Shown: in pieces, positions 1-9,975 of the stretch
Numbering within the stretch: the first letter of the stretch is position 1
Layout of the letters: each line of letters begins with the position of its first letter
DNA from: Actinomycetota bacterium
GTDB lineage: Bacteria; Actinomycetota; CADDZG01; JAHWKV01
Reading direction: 5' to 3'
Assembly: GCA_030447305.1 (NCBI GenBank)
Contig: JAUJPC010000001.1
Location: forward strand, 822,406 to 886,405
Length of the DNA: 64,000 nucleotides
Notes under the pieces: model-generated
What the model saw: only the letters and a program-made list of their open reading frames with translations
What the model was told of the DNA's origin: nothing
Database searches by the model: none
Translations under genes and position numbers: made by a program

Positions 1-324
1 GCGACGGGACTCGATTGCCTGGAGTGGGCGGAACGGTGTGTCGCCGAGGGCGCGGGCGAGATCCTTCTAACGTCGATGGACCGCGACGGCACCAGGTCGG
101 GCTTCGACACCGAGCTGCTGCGGGCGGTCTGTGGAGCGGTGAACGTGCCGGTGATCGCATCGGGCGGGGCGGGGACGCTGGATCACTTCTCCGAGGCGAT
201 CACCGAGGGCCGGGCCGATGCCGTGCTGGCGGCTTCTCTGTTTCACTTCGGGGAGCTGAGGATCAACCAGGTCAAGGACCACATGGCGGAGAATGGGATC
301 CCGGTCCGGTACCACGTCACCTAG
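1..324 (+). CDS. hisF: Imidazole glycerol phosphate synthase subunit HisF, C-terminal part (truncated by window edge)
   Basis: Frame 1 reads [43 protein letters not shown]...[13 protein letters not shown], the conserved HisF C-terminal barrel motifs. Confidence 0.95.
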   Translation, partial: ATGLDCLEWAERCVAEGAGEILLTSMDRDGTRSGFDTELLRAVCGAVNVPVIASGGAGTLDHFSEAITEGRADAVLAASLFHFGELRINQVKDHMAENGIPVRYHVT

Positions 325-387
325 CGGTACCAAGGGGAAACCCGCACCCGGCTTACCGTGGGCTCCGTCGTAAGGCAAAATTGCGGG

Positions 388-971
388 GTGGAACCGATCT
401 TTTTTCCGACTCCCGCGGACTTCCGAGCCTGGCTCCAGGAATACCACCAGACCGAGAGGGAGGTGCTGGTCGGCTTCTACAAGAAAAAAGCCGGCAAGCC
501 GAGCATGACGTGGTCCGAATCGGTGGACCAGGCGCTGTGTTTCGGCTGGATCGACGGGAAGGGCCAGTCCCTGGGGGACGAGGCCCATACCATCCGCTTT
601 ACCCGCAGGCGGCCCTCCAGCAACTGGAGTGCGATCAACATTCGAAAGGTCGGGGAGTTGACCAGGCAGGGACTGATGCACCGGCCGGACTTGCCGCCTT
701 CGCCAGGAGGGAGGAGGCTCGCTCGGCCGTCTACTCCTACGAGCAGCGCCACGAGGCCCGGCTGAGCGAAGAGCAGGAGGCCGAGTTCCAGGCAAACCCG
801 GCCGCGTGGTCGTATTTCGAGTCCCAGCGCCCGTCGTACCGCAAGGCGGCGATCTGGTGGGTGACCAGCGCCAAACGGGAAGAGACGAAGGCCAAACGTC
901 TGGCCACCCTCATCAGCGACTCCGCTGAGGGCAGGACCGTTGCGAGCCTCAGCCGGCCTCAGAAGCAGTGA
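388..971 (+). CDS. YdeI/OmpD-associated-family-like protein, broken by an apparent 1-nt frameshift near 681
   Basis: Frame 1 VEPIFFPTPADFRAWLQEYHQTEREVLVGFYKKKAGKPSMTWSESVDQALCFGWIDGKGQ...LTRQGLMH continues in frame 3 as PAGLAAFARREEARSAVYSYEQRHEARLSEEQEAEFQANPAAWSYFESQRPSYRKAAIWWVTSAKREETKAKRLATLISDSA. Confidence 0.8.
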
Positions 972-2475
972 GCGGGGTTCCCTCCGGGCGGCCCAGGCCC
1001 GCTGCCACGACTACCCCGACCAGGCACACCACCGCGGTTATGAGGAAGAGCTCGCCGTACTCGACGTGCAGCGCAGCGCGGACCGCGGCCCGGTATGCCG
1101 CCAGCTGCCGGTCAAATTCCGCTGGCGAGAGCTCGAAAGGCAGGGGCGGGGCAAGGTCCTTCGTCAGCTGCCGGAACCGGTAGACGCCCGCGGCTCCCAG
1201 AGCGGCTATGCCGATCAGCATGCCCACCATTCGGGCCACCACTACGGCAGCCGATACAACCCCGTGCTGATCCGGCGTCGATGACCCAAGCGCGACTGAA
1301 GCCAGCGGAGCGATGATCAACCCCAGGCCGAAGCCGGCGAGGATCAGGTCGAGGCTCATCCTCGGAACGGCAAACGGACCAAGCTGATAGACCGCCTGCC
1401 CAATTTCCATAGGCCATTGGGAGATGAGCCAGTAGGCAAAAGCGGCCAGGAACAATCCGCCCGCTGTGACCAGACGCTCCCCGACACGCCGGGTGAGCAT
1501 CCCGCCGGCAACCGCACCGATGGCGAGCGCGGCCAGGAAACGGGAAAGCACCAGCGCCCCCCCCAGGCTGTCCTCACCCATCAGGGTTCTGGCCAGCAGC
1601 GGGATGTCCACCAGCGTGGCCATCAAGGCCACTCCCGATAAGAAGCTGCAGCCCAGAGCGGCAAGGAATGGCCTCAACGAGACGGTGGAGAGGTCGATGA
1701 GCCGGGACGGCGATCTTCGTTCCCACGCGAAGAAGCCGGCCAGGGATAGGGCCGCCAGGACGAGCACCGGCGGACCCCACGACGGGAGCACCGCCTGCGA
1801 TGGATCCGGGTTGTAGAGGCCTGCCACCAGAGCCCCCAGGCTGAATGCCAGCAGAAGCCCTCCCCCCAGGTCGACCCTCAGCTCCCGGCGGCTAGATGCC
1901 GTCGGGAGGCCCCGACGCACCGCGAACATCGCAAGGGCGGCCAGCGGCAGGTTGATCCAAAAGACGCTTCTCCACCCGGCCAGAGCGGCCAGTGCCGCCC
2001 CGTACAGAGGCCCCAGCACGCTGCCCATCTCCTGCGCCCCGCCCACCAGGCCCAAGAGAAGGGGCCGGGATCGCGCCTCCCAGAGATCACTGATCACCGC
2101 AAAGGTCACCGGCAGCAAAGCTCCTCCGGCGGCCCCCTGGATCAGGCGGCCCGCCACCAGGACGCCCAGTGACGGGGCCGCCGCGGACACCAACGAGCCG
2201 GCGGCGAAAAACAACAGACACCCCTGGATGACCCGGGTTCGTCCCACCCGGTCCGACAGCTGGCCCAGCAGCGGCATGGCCGCCACGTAGCCCAGCAGGT
2301 AGGCGGTGACGATCGGAGTGGCTCGTTCCGGGTGTTCGATCGGGATACCCATATCGCGCATCACGTCGACCATGATGGTGACGACGACGTATGCATCCAG
2401 TGCCGCCAGCAGGACGGCGACCGAGGAAACTCCCGCTGCGAGCCGCCGGCGGGGGAGTGCGGGGGTCCGGCTCAA
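949..2475 (-). CDS. MFS transporter (P55/EmrB-type, about 14 TM)
   Basis: 508 aa; MFS motif GQLSDRVGRTRVIQGCLLFF, many hydrophobic helices; immediately downstream of LprG-like lipoprotein. Confidence 0.9.
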   Translation of the reverse strand: MSRTPALPRRRLAAGVSSVAVLLAALDAYVVVTIMVDVMRDMGIPIEHPERATPIVTAYLLGYVAAMPLLGQLSDRVGRTRVIQGCLLFFAAGSLVSAAAPSLGVLVAGRLIQGAAGGALLPVTFAVISDLWEARSRPLLLGLVGGAQEMGSVLGPLYGAALAALAGWRSVFWINLPLAALAMFAVRRGLPTASSRRELRVDLGGGLLLAFSLGALVAGLYNPDPSQAVLPSWGPPVLVLAALSLAGFFAWERRSPSRLIDLSTVSLRPFLAALGCSFLSGVALMATLVDIPLLARTLMGEDSLGGALVLSRFLAALAIGAVAGGMLTRRVGERLVTAGGLFLAAFAYWLISQWPMEIGQAVYQLGPFAVPRMSLDLILAGFGLGLIIAPLASVALGSSTPDQHGVVSAAVVVARMVGMLIGIAALGAAGVYRFRQLTKDLAPPLPFELSPAEFDRQLAAYRAAVRAALHVEYGELFLITAVVCLVGVVVAAGLGRPEGTPLTASEAG

Positions 2476-2486
2476 GGCAGGGGTGT

Positions 2487-3194
2487 CTAAACCGGCGCTT
2501 TGATGTCGACCGGCTCGTTGAACCTGGAGAGGGTCACGGTCACCACTGTCTCCCCCTCCTGGCCGGAGATGGTGAAGGGCACCCGGGCCCTAACCAGCTG
2601 CTTGTTCTCCTGGTTGACCCACAGCGTGGCCTCGTCTCCGCTGCCGGATGCGAGCAGAGAGAGGCCCTCGACCTGGGCCGGATTCAGGTTGCCCTTGACC
2701 CGGTAGGTGTCGATGCCGTCGACCTCCTCCGTGTCCTCCGTGGTCGCTTCGGTGACCTTGCGCAGAGCGTTCGGGAGGCTGCGCTCCCCGGTGAGCAGTC
2801 CGGTCGGGTTGAAAATCCGGCTGTAGATCGCTTCGGGGACCTGGCGGAAGCCGCCGGTGGGGCCCTTCAGATAGGGCACATTGGCGGCCACGATGTACTC
2901 GTACTCCACCAGCTGACCCGCCTGAAGCACCTTGGCCGTGGCGGTGACGCCTCCCTCCCGCGTGATGGCTCCATCGGCCTGCGTGATCTGGAAGTTGGAC
3001 GGCCGGTCGCTCTCGACTCCAAGGACGAAGTGGAGAGAGCTCACACCATCCATTGCATCGGCGCTCTCGGTTAGTAGCTTGCGCCCGTTCGGAAGCTGTT
3101 CGCCCGGGCCTGGCCTGGAGCAGCCGGCCACCAGACCCACCAGAAGCACGGCCGAAACCAAAACGTGGCGGTAACGCCGGATGTGATTTCCCAT
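2487..3194 (-). CDS. LppX/LprAFG-family lipoprotein (LprG-like)
   Basis: Lipobox VGLVAGCS; LLTESADAMDGVSSLHFVLGVE...LPNALRKVTEATTEDTEEVDGIDTYRVKG pattern typical of LppX_LprAFG. Confidence 0.8.
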   Translation of the reverse strand: MGNHIRRYRHVLVSAVLLVGLVAGCSRPGPGEQLPNGRKLLTESADAMDGVSSLHFVLGVESDRPSNFQITQADGAITREGGVTATAKVLQAGQLVEYEYIVAANVPYLKGPTGGFRQVPEAIYSRIFNPTGLLTGERSLPNALRKVTEATTEDTEEVDGIDTYRVKGNLNPAQVEGLSLLASGSGDEATLWVNQENKQLVRARVPFTISGQEGETVVTVTLSRFNEPVDIKAPV

Positions 3195-3297
3195 GCAGTC
3201 ATTGTGTCACCGAAAGTCAAAAGTAATGCAACCGGATTGGCGTAGTTCTGCCCGGTGGAATAGGGCGATCCCGTTGATTCGGTGGCAGGATGGCGCA

Positions 3298-3972
3298 ATG
3301 AACGCCGGACCGCTTCATCGCCTGTCCGTAACGGTCGCAGCCGGCCTGCTGACCCTTATATCAGCCGGTTGCCGTCCACCGGGCGTTTCTGACCCGCCCG
3401 CGCCGAGCGATCCGCAGGAGCTGGAGCCCGGCATTGTGAGGACGGTCGATCTGCTCAGGGTCCCCGGCGTCCAGTTGATGCAACGGCTCTCCGATGCGGA
3501 GATTCCCGACAGCACCGCGCCGAACCTCCGGGGAGCTTGCGGAGAGCCGATCAGGCAGCCGGAACCATCCAACCGGCTGGTAGCGGTTTTCGTGGGGGAA
3601 TCCGCCGCCCTGACCGAGGCCATTGTCGAATTCGAGGAGTCGGCTGCGCGTGAGCTGATGAAGAACATAAGGGAGGAAGTTGAGCCCGGATGCGAGCCGC
3701 AGACGGTCGTTACTGAAGGCGGCCAGTCGCAGACCTACAGCCAGGGTCCGCTGGTCGACATAGGTAACTTGGGAGAGGATCGTTTAGGCAGCCAAGCGAC
3801 GCTGAAGATCGACGACCAGACGCTGCACATTGGATCGATCTTCATCCGGACCGGAGGCACCATGATTCAGGCCCTGTACTCGTCGGAGACCCCGGTTCAG
3901 GCTTCGACTGTCGCGGGACTCGCTCAGGTGTTGGACGCGGCGTCAAAGCGTCTGTTCGAGGAGTCCGGCTGA
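3298..3972 (+). CDS. Putative lipoprotein, unknown function
   Basis: MNAGPLHRLSVTVAAGLLTLISAGCRPPG signal peptide and lipobox-like Cys; intact ORF (ATG within the 3193 ORF). Confidence 0.65.
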   Translation: MNAGPLHRLSVTVAAGLLTLISAGCRPPGVSDPPAPSDPQELEPGIVRTVDLLRVPGVQLMQRLSDAEIPDSTAPNLRGACGEPIRQPEPSNRLVAVFVGESAALTEAIVEFEESAARELMKNIREEVEPGCEPQTVVTEGGQSQTYSQGPLVDIGNLGEDRLGSQATLKIDDQTLHIGSIFIRTGGTMIQALYSSETPVQASTVAGLAQVLDAASKRLFEESG

Positions 3973-3982
3973 GTTAACACCG

Positions 3983-4831
3983 CTATGCGCGGATGTGAAG
4001 CGCCAGGTCCACCGCGGTCACAGAGTGGGTGATCCGGCCGACCGAGATAGCATCCGGGCCCAGGGCGGCTATGGGGCCCACGGTGTCCAGCGAGATGCCT
4101 CCCGACACCTCGAGGAACAGGCCCTCCGGCTTCGTCTTAACGGCCTCGGAGACGATCGCAAGCTCGGCGTTGTCGAGCAGCACTCGCTCGGCTCCGGCGG
4201 CGACGGCTTCGTTCATCTCCTCCAGGTTGCGCACCTCGACCTCCACCTCCAGGCGGCTGCCGGACTTCGCCCGTCTCACGGCCTCGCCGATGCCTCCGGC
4301 GAGCTTGCAGTGGTTGGTCTTGATCAGGATGGCGTCGTAAAGGCCCTCGCGGTGGAGGTTGCCTCCGCCTACGGCCACCGCATAGCGCTGGACCGCCCTG
4401 AGGCCCGGAATTGTCTTGCGTGTGCACAGCAGCTGCACGCCGTAAGGCGAGCATGCCTCGACGAACGATGCCGTGAGGGTGGCCACACCGGAGAGGTGCT
4501 GAAGGAAGTTAAGCGCCACCCGCTCGGCTGCCATGATCGAGCGCGCCCTGCCGGTCACCCCCGCGACCTCAATTCCCGGTTGCAGCCGGGCGCCGTCGTC
4601 CAGCAGCCAGTCGACGTGCAGGGTCTCGTCCATCTTGAAGAACACCGCACCTGCGACCGGCCGCCCGGCCAGCATCCCCGGCGACTTGGCGATGATGATG
4701 GCCGAAGTGGTCTGGTCCGGACCGAGGATGTTGTCCGAGGTGACGTCCCCGGCGTCGGAGAGGTCCTCTATGAGAGCCCGCTGGACCAGATGCTTTAGAG
4801 TGCCGGGATCGATCTGCAGGTCGTGATTCAT
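3983..4831 (-). CDS. nadC: Nicotinate-nucleotide pyrophosphorylase (quinolinate phosphoribosyltransferase)
   Basis: ALIEDLSDAGDVTSDNIL, RVALNFLQHLSGVAT, CTRKTIPGLRAVQRYAVAVGGGNLHREGLYDAILIK. Confidence 0.96.
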   Translation of the reverse strand: MNHDLQIDPGTLKHLVQRALIEDLSDAGDVTSDNILGPDQTTSAIIIAKSPGMLAGRPVAGAVFFKMDETLHVDWLLDDGARLQPGIEVAGVTGRARSIMAAERVALNFLQHLSGVATLTASFVEACSPYGVQLLCTRKTIPGLRAVQRYAVAVGGGNLHREGLYDAILIKTNHCKLAGGIGEAVRRAKSGSRLEVEVEVRNLEEMNEAVAAGAERVLLDNAELAIVSEAVKTKPEGLFLEVSGGISLDTVGPIAALGPDAISVGRITHSVTAVDLALHIRA

Positions 4832-4868
4832 AGGCGATGTTTTCTCCTAACCAGTACCCTTTAGACAT

Positions 4869-5840
4869 ATGGGAATTCTCGAGATTGATCTGGCAGCCGG
4901 AGCCTACGCCGAGTGGGTTTCGAAGGTGAGAGCCCTCGCCGCCAGGCGCAATGCGGTCATTCTCGCCCATAACTACCAGGAGCCGTGGATCCTCGAAGCG
5001 GCAGACATCGTGGGCGACTCCCTGGAGCTCTCCCGCAAGGCAGCCCAAACCGACGCCGAGGTCATCGTCTTCTGCGGTGTCCACTTCATGGCCGAGACGG
5101 CCAAGATCCTCGCCCCGGACAAGACGGTCCTCATCCCGGACCCGGCCGCCGGCTGCTCTCTGGCGGCGTCCATAACCGCCGGCCAGCTGCGGGCCTGGAA
5201 AGCGGAGCATCCCGGTGCCGTGGTGGTGTCCTACGTCAACACATCGGCCGAGGTGAAGGCGGAGTCCGACTACTGCTGTACCTCGGCAAATGCCCCGCGG
5301 GTGGTCGCGTCCATCGACCCCGGCAAGGAGATTCTTTTCCTCCCCGACATGTTCCTGGGTGCCCACGTCGAGCGGGTGACCGGCCGCAAGATGAACCTGT
5401 GGATGGGGGAGTGCCACGTCCACGCCGGGATCAGTCCCGCCGACATCGAAGCCCGGCTCGGTGAGCACCCTGAGGCCGACTTTTACATCCACCCCGAGTG
5501 CGGCTGTGCTTCCCACGCCCTTTACCTGTCGTCCACCGGCGCGTTGCCCGCCGGCCGGACCCACCTGCTCAGCACCTCCGGCATGCAGACCGGCGCCGCA
5601 GAGTCCAAGGCGAAGGAGATAATCGTCGCAACCGAGACCGGCCTGCTGCACTCCCTGCGAAAGAAGAACCCGCAAAAGCAGTTCTTCGCCGCCAACGAGG
5701 ATGCCGTCTGCCGGTACATGAAGATGATCACTCCGGACAAGCTGCTCGCCGCCCTGGAGAACCTGCAGTTCGAGGTGAGGGTGCCCCCGGATGTATCCGA
5801 CCGGGCCCGCCTGGCCCTTGAAAGGATGATCCGCCTCTGA
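4869..5840 (+). CDS. nadA: Quinolinate synthase
   Basis: [60 protein letters not shown] motifs. Confidence 0.96.
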   Translation: MGILEIDLAAGAYAEWVSKVRALAARRNAVILAHNYQEPWILEAADIVGDSLELSRKAAQTDAEVIVFCGVHFMAETAKILAPDKTVLIPDPAAGCSLAASITAGQLRAWKAEHPGAVVVSYVNTSAEVKAESDYCCTSANAPRVVASIDPGKEILFLPDMFLGAHVERVTGRKMNLWMGECHVHAGISPADIEARLGEHPEADFYIHPECGCASHALYLSSTGALPAGRTHLLSTSGMQTGAAESKAKEIIVATETGLLHSLRKKNPQKQFFAANEDAVCRYMKMITPDKLLAALENLQFEVRVPPDVSDRARLALERMIRL

Positions 5841-6169
5841 AGCTCGCCCAGGTCGACCCTGCACAGCTCAAGTTCGACTCTGCCGGCCTCATCCCGGCGA
5901 TAGTTCAGGACTGCGACACCGGTGAGATCCTCATGATGGCGTGGATGAACCGCGAGTCGATCGGAAAAACCATCGAGACGAGGACCACCTGGTTTTGGAG
6001 CCGCAGCCGCCGGGAGTTCTGGAACAAAGGTGCGACCTCGGGCAACGTCCAGCACGTGAGCGAGGTGCTGGTGGACTGCGACGGCGACGTCCTGGTGGTG
6101 AAGGTCAAGCCCGACGGACCCGCCTGCCACACCGGCGAGCGCACCTGCTTTTATCGCGCTCTCAGTTGA
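5837..6169 (+). CDS. hisI: Phosphoribosyl-AMP cyclohydrolase; probable CTG start overlapping the nadA stop
   Basis: [42 protein letters not shown]...[57 protein letters not shown]; no in-frame ATG/GTG/TTG upstream of conserved N-terminus. Confidence 0.93.
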   Translation: MKLAQVDPAQLKFDSAGLIPAIVQDCDTGEILMMAWMNRESIGKTIETRTTWFWSRSRREFWNKGATSGNVQHVSEVLVDCDGDVLVVKVKPDGPACHTGERTCFYRALS

Positions 6170-7647
6170 CCTCGCAGTACCTGCCGTCGAAGGATCAGTT
6201 CGAGCAGCTGAGACGGCACCACAACGTAGTCCCGGTGTGGACCGAGGTGGTGGCGGACCTGGAGACGCCGGTCTCCACCTACATGAAGCTGGTGCAGGGG
6301 GCCGGTGCGGATAGCGTCTCGTTCCTCCTGGAGTCGGTGGAGCACGGCCAGCGCTGGGGCCGGTACTCGTTTGTCGGGGTGGACCCGTTCTTGGTGCTGA
6401 CCTCTCGCGAAGGACGGGTAGAGATCCAGGGTGAGATGCTGGGCGACATCCCCGAGGCGTCTCCTCTGGAGACGGTGCGGCAGGTGCTCGACTCCTTCTC
6501 GGTGCCGACCGTGCCTCAGCTGCCCCCGCTGATCGCCGGAGGCGTCGGCTTCCTGGGCTACGACGTCGTCCGCTACCTTGAGAAACTGCCGCAGACGACC
6601 GTCGCCGACGTCCCCACGCCGGAGCTCTTGCTGATCTTCGCCCGGACCCTTTTCGTGTTCGACCACCTGCGCCAGCGGCTGACGGTGGTGTCGAACGTGG
6701 TGGGCGACGACACCTACCAGGAGGCGGTCGCACGCACCAAGCGCCTGGTGGCCAAGCTGGGAGAGCCCCTTGTGTACCAACCAAAAGGCCTCGGCCCCGT
6801 CGAGTTCGACCTCCCGCCCAGCACGCTCGGCGAGCAGGGATACATGGACGCGGTGGAGAAAGCGAAGGAGTATATCCGCGCGGGTGACATCTTCCAGGTG
6901 GTGCCTTCCCACCGCTTCTCGGCTCCCCAGCCCGACGATCCTTTCGATGTTTACCGGACGCTGCGGCTGGTCAACCCCAGCCCCTACATGTTCTTCCTGA
7001 AGCACCCGGAGATCACGCTGATCGGGTCGTCGCCCGAGCCGCTGATCAAGGTTCAGGGCCGCCGGGTCCTGCAGAGGCCCATCGCGGGAACCCGTCCCCG
7101 AGGAGTCACCGACGAGGAGGACGAGGCGCTCGAGAAAGACTTGCTGGCGGATGCCAAGGAGCGGGCCGAGCACGTGATGCTGGTGGATCTGGCCCGCAAC
7201 GACCTCGGCCGGGTGTGCACCTACGGGACGGTCGAGGTGGAGGAGTTCATGGTCATCGAGCGGTACTCCCACGTCATGCACCTGACGTCGCAGGTGGTCG
7301 GCGAGCTGGAGGAAGGAAAGACCGGTCTTGACGCGCTTTACGCCTCCTTCCCGGCGGGAACAGTCTCCGGTGCCCCCAAGATCCGGGCGATGGAGATCAT
7401 CGACGAGCTGGAGCCGACGCGCAGGGGCCCGTACTCGGGTGTGGTGGGTTACTTCGACTTCTCCGGAAACCTCGACACCTGTATTGCGCTGCGAACCGCG
7501 TACGTGACCGGTGGGAAAATCTACATCCAGGCCGGCGGGGGTGTCGTCGCCGACTCCGATCCCAGAACCGAGTGGCTGGAGACGGTCAACAAGGCGAAGG
7601 CGCTGCTGACTGCGTGGGCGATGGCACGGAAGACCCGGCAGGGTTAG
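6166..7647 (+). CDS. trpE: Anthranilate synthase component I (TTG start overlapping hisI stop)
   Basis: [100 protein letters not shown]. Confidence 0.96.
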   Translation: MTSQYLPSKDQFEQLRRHHNVVPVWTEVVADLETPVSTYMKLVQGAGADSVSFLLESVEHGQRWGRYSFVGVDPFLVLTSREGRVEIQGEMLGDIPEASPLETVRQVLDSFSVPTVPQLPPLIAGGVGFLGYDVVRYLEKLPQTTVADVPTPELLLIFARTLFVFDHLRQRLTVVSNVVGDDTYQEAVARTKRLVAKLGEPLVYQPKGLGPVEFDLPPSTLGEQGYMDAVEKAKEYIRAGDIFQVVPSHRFSAPQPDDPFDVYRTLRLVNPSPYMFFLKHPEITLIGSSPEPLIKVQGRRVLQRPIAGTRPRGVTDEEDEALEKDLLADAKERAEHVMLVDLARNDLGRVCTYGTVEVEEFMVIERYSHVMHLTSQVVGELEEGKTGLDALYASFPAGTVSGAPKIRAMEIIDELEPTRRGPYSGVVGYFDFSGNLDTCIALRTAYVTGGKIYIQAGGGVVADSDPRTEWLETVNKAKALLTAWAMARKTRQG

Positions 7648-8270
7648 TAGGTCTTCTTGCTCCTGATCCAGGAATCGAAATCCGCACGCAGCAGCTCGCC
7701 GCCCCGGGGTGCGTCCTTTCGGCCGAGCCAGGACCTGGTCTTGCGCTCGTCCTCCAGGCGGACCCACTCGTAGCCGTAGGTCCGCGGCCCCGCCCAGAAC
7801 GGCGGCAGCCACTGCTCGTTCTTGAGGGAGGCAACCGCTGCATACCCCCACCTCGGCCGTCCGGCCCAGAAGCTGTCCATGTCGTACAGGGCCGTGCCCT
7901 TCGTCCTCATCCGGATCTCCCGGATGTTGGAGTACTCGCCGATCCAGCACAGGCTGATGCGTGCCTTGCCGACCATGAGCCCCCCATGCAGCTGGACCCA
8001 CACGTCGTCGTCCTCCCAGGCGCCGTTCTTATGCACCGGCCCTGGACGGTCCCGAACCTCGACGGCGTACCCCAGGCGCGGGGCAACGGCGGTGCCGGCG
8101 AGGTGCTCGAGCTTGCGAATCAGGACGTGGTCCATTTGGCCGAGCGATCTTACTTGATACATCAAGCTCAGCCGTACCAACTCTCCAAGTACCAACCCCA
8201 GACCCACGGAAATGTCGTGCCGGGCAGCCAGCGCACCGGCCGCCTGGACCTCGCGCTGGAGCCGGCGCAT
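7644..8270 (-). CDS. Hypothetical protein, possibly PUA-like (ASCH/EVE) fold; start may be 8162
   Basis: Intact ORF ...MDHVLIRKLEHLAGTAVAPRLGYAVEVRDRPGPVHKNGAWEDDDVWVQLHGGLMVGKARISLCWIGEY...FWAGRPRWGYAAVASLKNEQWLPPFWAG; VWV..GG.MVGKA pattern is only weakly suggestive. Confidence 0.5.
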   Translation of the reverse strand: MRRLQREVQAAGALAARHDISVGLGLVLGELVRLSLMYQVRSLGQMDHVLIRKLEHLAGTAVAPRLGYAVEVRDRPGPVHKNGAWEDDDVWVQLHGGLMVGKARISLCWIGEYSNIREIRMRTKGTALYDMDSFWAGRPRWGYAAVASLKNEQWLPPFWAGPRTYGYEWVRLEDERKTRSWLGRKDAPRGGELLRADFDSWIRSKKTY

Positions 8271-8355
8271 CTGGCCCGCGGCTTCACCCTGGTCGAGCGG
8301 CAGGACGAGCGGGGTTACTGCGTCGGTAGGACTGGGTGCGGGAGTCGAGCATTCG

Positions 8356-8469
8356 ATGAATACCTGCGCCGAGCCTGGCTGCGAGCGCGTCCCGCACCGC
8401 GACGGTGACCGCTGTTACTACCACGCCAAGCTGCGCGCCGGTCTGCTGGGCGCGGGGCCAGCCCTGTGA
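8356..8469 (+). CDS. Small Cys/His-rich (putative zinc-binding) protein, 37 aa
   Basis: MNTCAEPGCERVPHRDGDRCYYHAKLRAGLLGAGPAL; C-x4-C...C-x2-H spacing reminiscent of small zinc-finger proteins of mobile elements. Confidence 0.4.
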   Translation: MNTCAEPGCERVPHRDGDRCYYHAKLRAGLLGAGPAL

Positions 8470-8628
8470 AACCGCCCGCCGGCGAGGAGGCTGCGGGAGC
8501 CGCGGTCCGGTCCCGGGCGACGCCAGGCGCGAGGAGAGGGAGAGGCAGAGCCGGGCCGTGACTGCGGGTCGCCGCCCGGCGGAACGGGTGCTGCAGGCGG
8601 TGCGGGACCTGGCGCCGCCGACGTCGGG

Positions 8629-8766
8629 ATGACGGGCGTCGCGACCGAGCTTCACGAGTCCGTCAAGCGGACCCGGCACCCCCTCGCCCGGTTCGCCGCC
8701 GACGGGCGGCTCGTCGAGCGGCGGCGCGACGACGGCGTCTGGGCGCGGAACCTTCCCACGGGTTAG
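8629..8766 (+). CDS. Small ORF, 45 aa, unknown
   Basis: MTGVATELHESVKRTRHPLARFAADGRLVERRRDDGVWARNLPTG; overlaps antisense 3' end of the 8663-9710 gene. Confidence 0.25.
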   Translation: MTGVATELHESVKRTRHPLARFAADGRLVERRRDDGVWARNLPTG

Positions 8767-9710
8767 GCGGCGGGAACGTGCAGGGTCCGTCCACCTCGCG
8801 GCTGAGGTACGCCTCGACCTGTTCCTCGGTGGGTCTGGGCCGGCTGTTTGACTCCTCGTCCAGCTCCTCCCACCCGCAGGCGCCGCAGACGGTGTAGTAG
8901 AGGTCCTCCTCCTTTCGCCAGTCCGAGGCCAGCTGGTAGGAGCCGCAGTTTGGGCATCGTGGGGGGTCCCCTCTCTCGTGTGCGATGACGGCCATGCCGA
9001 ACACCCCCAGCAGGTGGCTGGTCGCGTCCAGGGCGATCTCAGCGTCGTACCGGTGACTGTTCCGGTCGTGCACGAGCACCTGCACGAAGTCCCAGGTGCT
9101 CGTCGTTAGCTCCTTGAGGTAATCGCGCAATCGACCGTCACTGATGCTGCTGGCCAGCAGGGCGGACCAGCCCTTGAAGTCTCCGAGTTTGGGAGTGGGC
9201 TCGTTCTTCCCAACCAGCGCCGCGTCGGCGTGGTCCCTGGCTAGGGCAAGCAGGCACTCCCGGAGGTGGTTTCCCACGGCCTGAAAGTCCTCCGCTTCCT
9301 TCGCCACGTTGTAGCGGTCGACCGCCTGACCGAACCGTCGCCAGGCCTCGCGAAACTTGGGCATCGGTTCCTCGTCAGGCTGCTTGCGCTGGTTCTCTAC
9401 CACCCGATGCATCAGCCGATGTGAAATGAGAGCAGGTAGTCGAGACTGGGATAGGTGTCGAAGGAGTAGAGATTGGTCATGTTGGTGTGACCCACCAGCG
9501 GTTCGGCTTACCTTTGCTCCACCAGTGCGGCTTCTCGCCGAGGGTTCTTACATCCCAGACGTCGTACTGCTGTCCGAAGACGCCCTCTGTCTTCACCTTT
9601 TCGAGGCTCACGACCTCCTCCCGCGCCTCAATCTCGACGTACTCGCGGATGTCTTTCGCCTCGTGGGGCGGGCTGTCAATCACTTTTAGATGGTAAAGGG
9701 CGAGCGGCAT
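8663..9710 (-). CDS. HEPN/Abi-like protein with C-terminal zinc ribbon, apparently one gene with two frameshifts (near 9483-9492 and 9414-9418)
   Basis: ORF 9477-9710 (MPLALYHLKVIDSPPHEAKDIREYVEIEAREEVVSLEKVKTEGVFGQQYDVWDVRT...RWWV) + short third frame (TNMTNLYSFDTYPSLDYLLSFHIG) + ORF 8663-9412 (LMHRVVENQR...VHDRNSHRYDAEIALDATSHLL...CPNCGSYQL...CGACGWEE) join into a continuous protein. Confidence 0.6.
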
Positions 9711-9941
9711 GCTGTGGGTGGCGACGGTGGCAGAAGGCCCTGAGAGTTCGGGTGCGGGGAACCTGCGTCCACCCCGCCAGACCTCCAGGATCCTGCCGGG
9801 GTTTGAAGTTGGCTTTCCTATCCCGTCTTGGAATCGGCTATAACCGCCGACCTCGCCCCGCCGGGGCTGAAGGGAACCTCTCTTATCGTCACGCCCCCGA
9901 CCAGGGGCCGCCAGGCGACCCAGACGCGCCTCAACGGTGAA

Positions 9942-9975
9942 AAAGGGAGCCCCGGTTACATCCGGGTCTCCCTTT
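9942..9975. terminator. Hairpin, intrinsic terminator-like
   Basis: AAAGGGAG cCCCGGttacatCCGGGt CTCCCTTT, nested complementary arms. Confidence 0.6.

Noticed and set aside
4569-5864. Long minus-strand ORF of 431 aa opposite nadA
   Set aside because: Antisense shadow of nadA/nadC in high-GC DNA; low-complexity R/G/H-rich translation without domain motifs.
5522-6784. Minus-strand ORF of 420 aa opposite nadA/hisI/trpE
   Set aside because: Shadow ORF; opposite strand encodes strongly conserved proteins.
6151-8001. Minus-strand ORF of 616 aa opposite trpE
   Set aside because: Shadow of trpE; no recognisable motifs.
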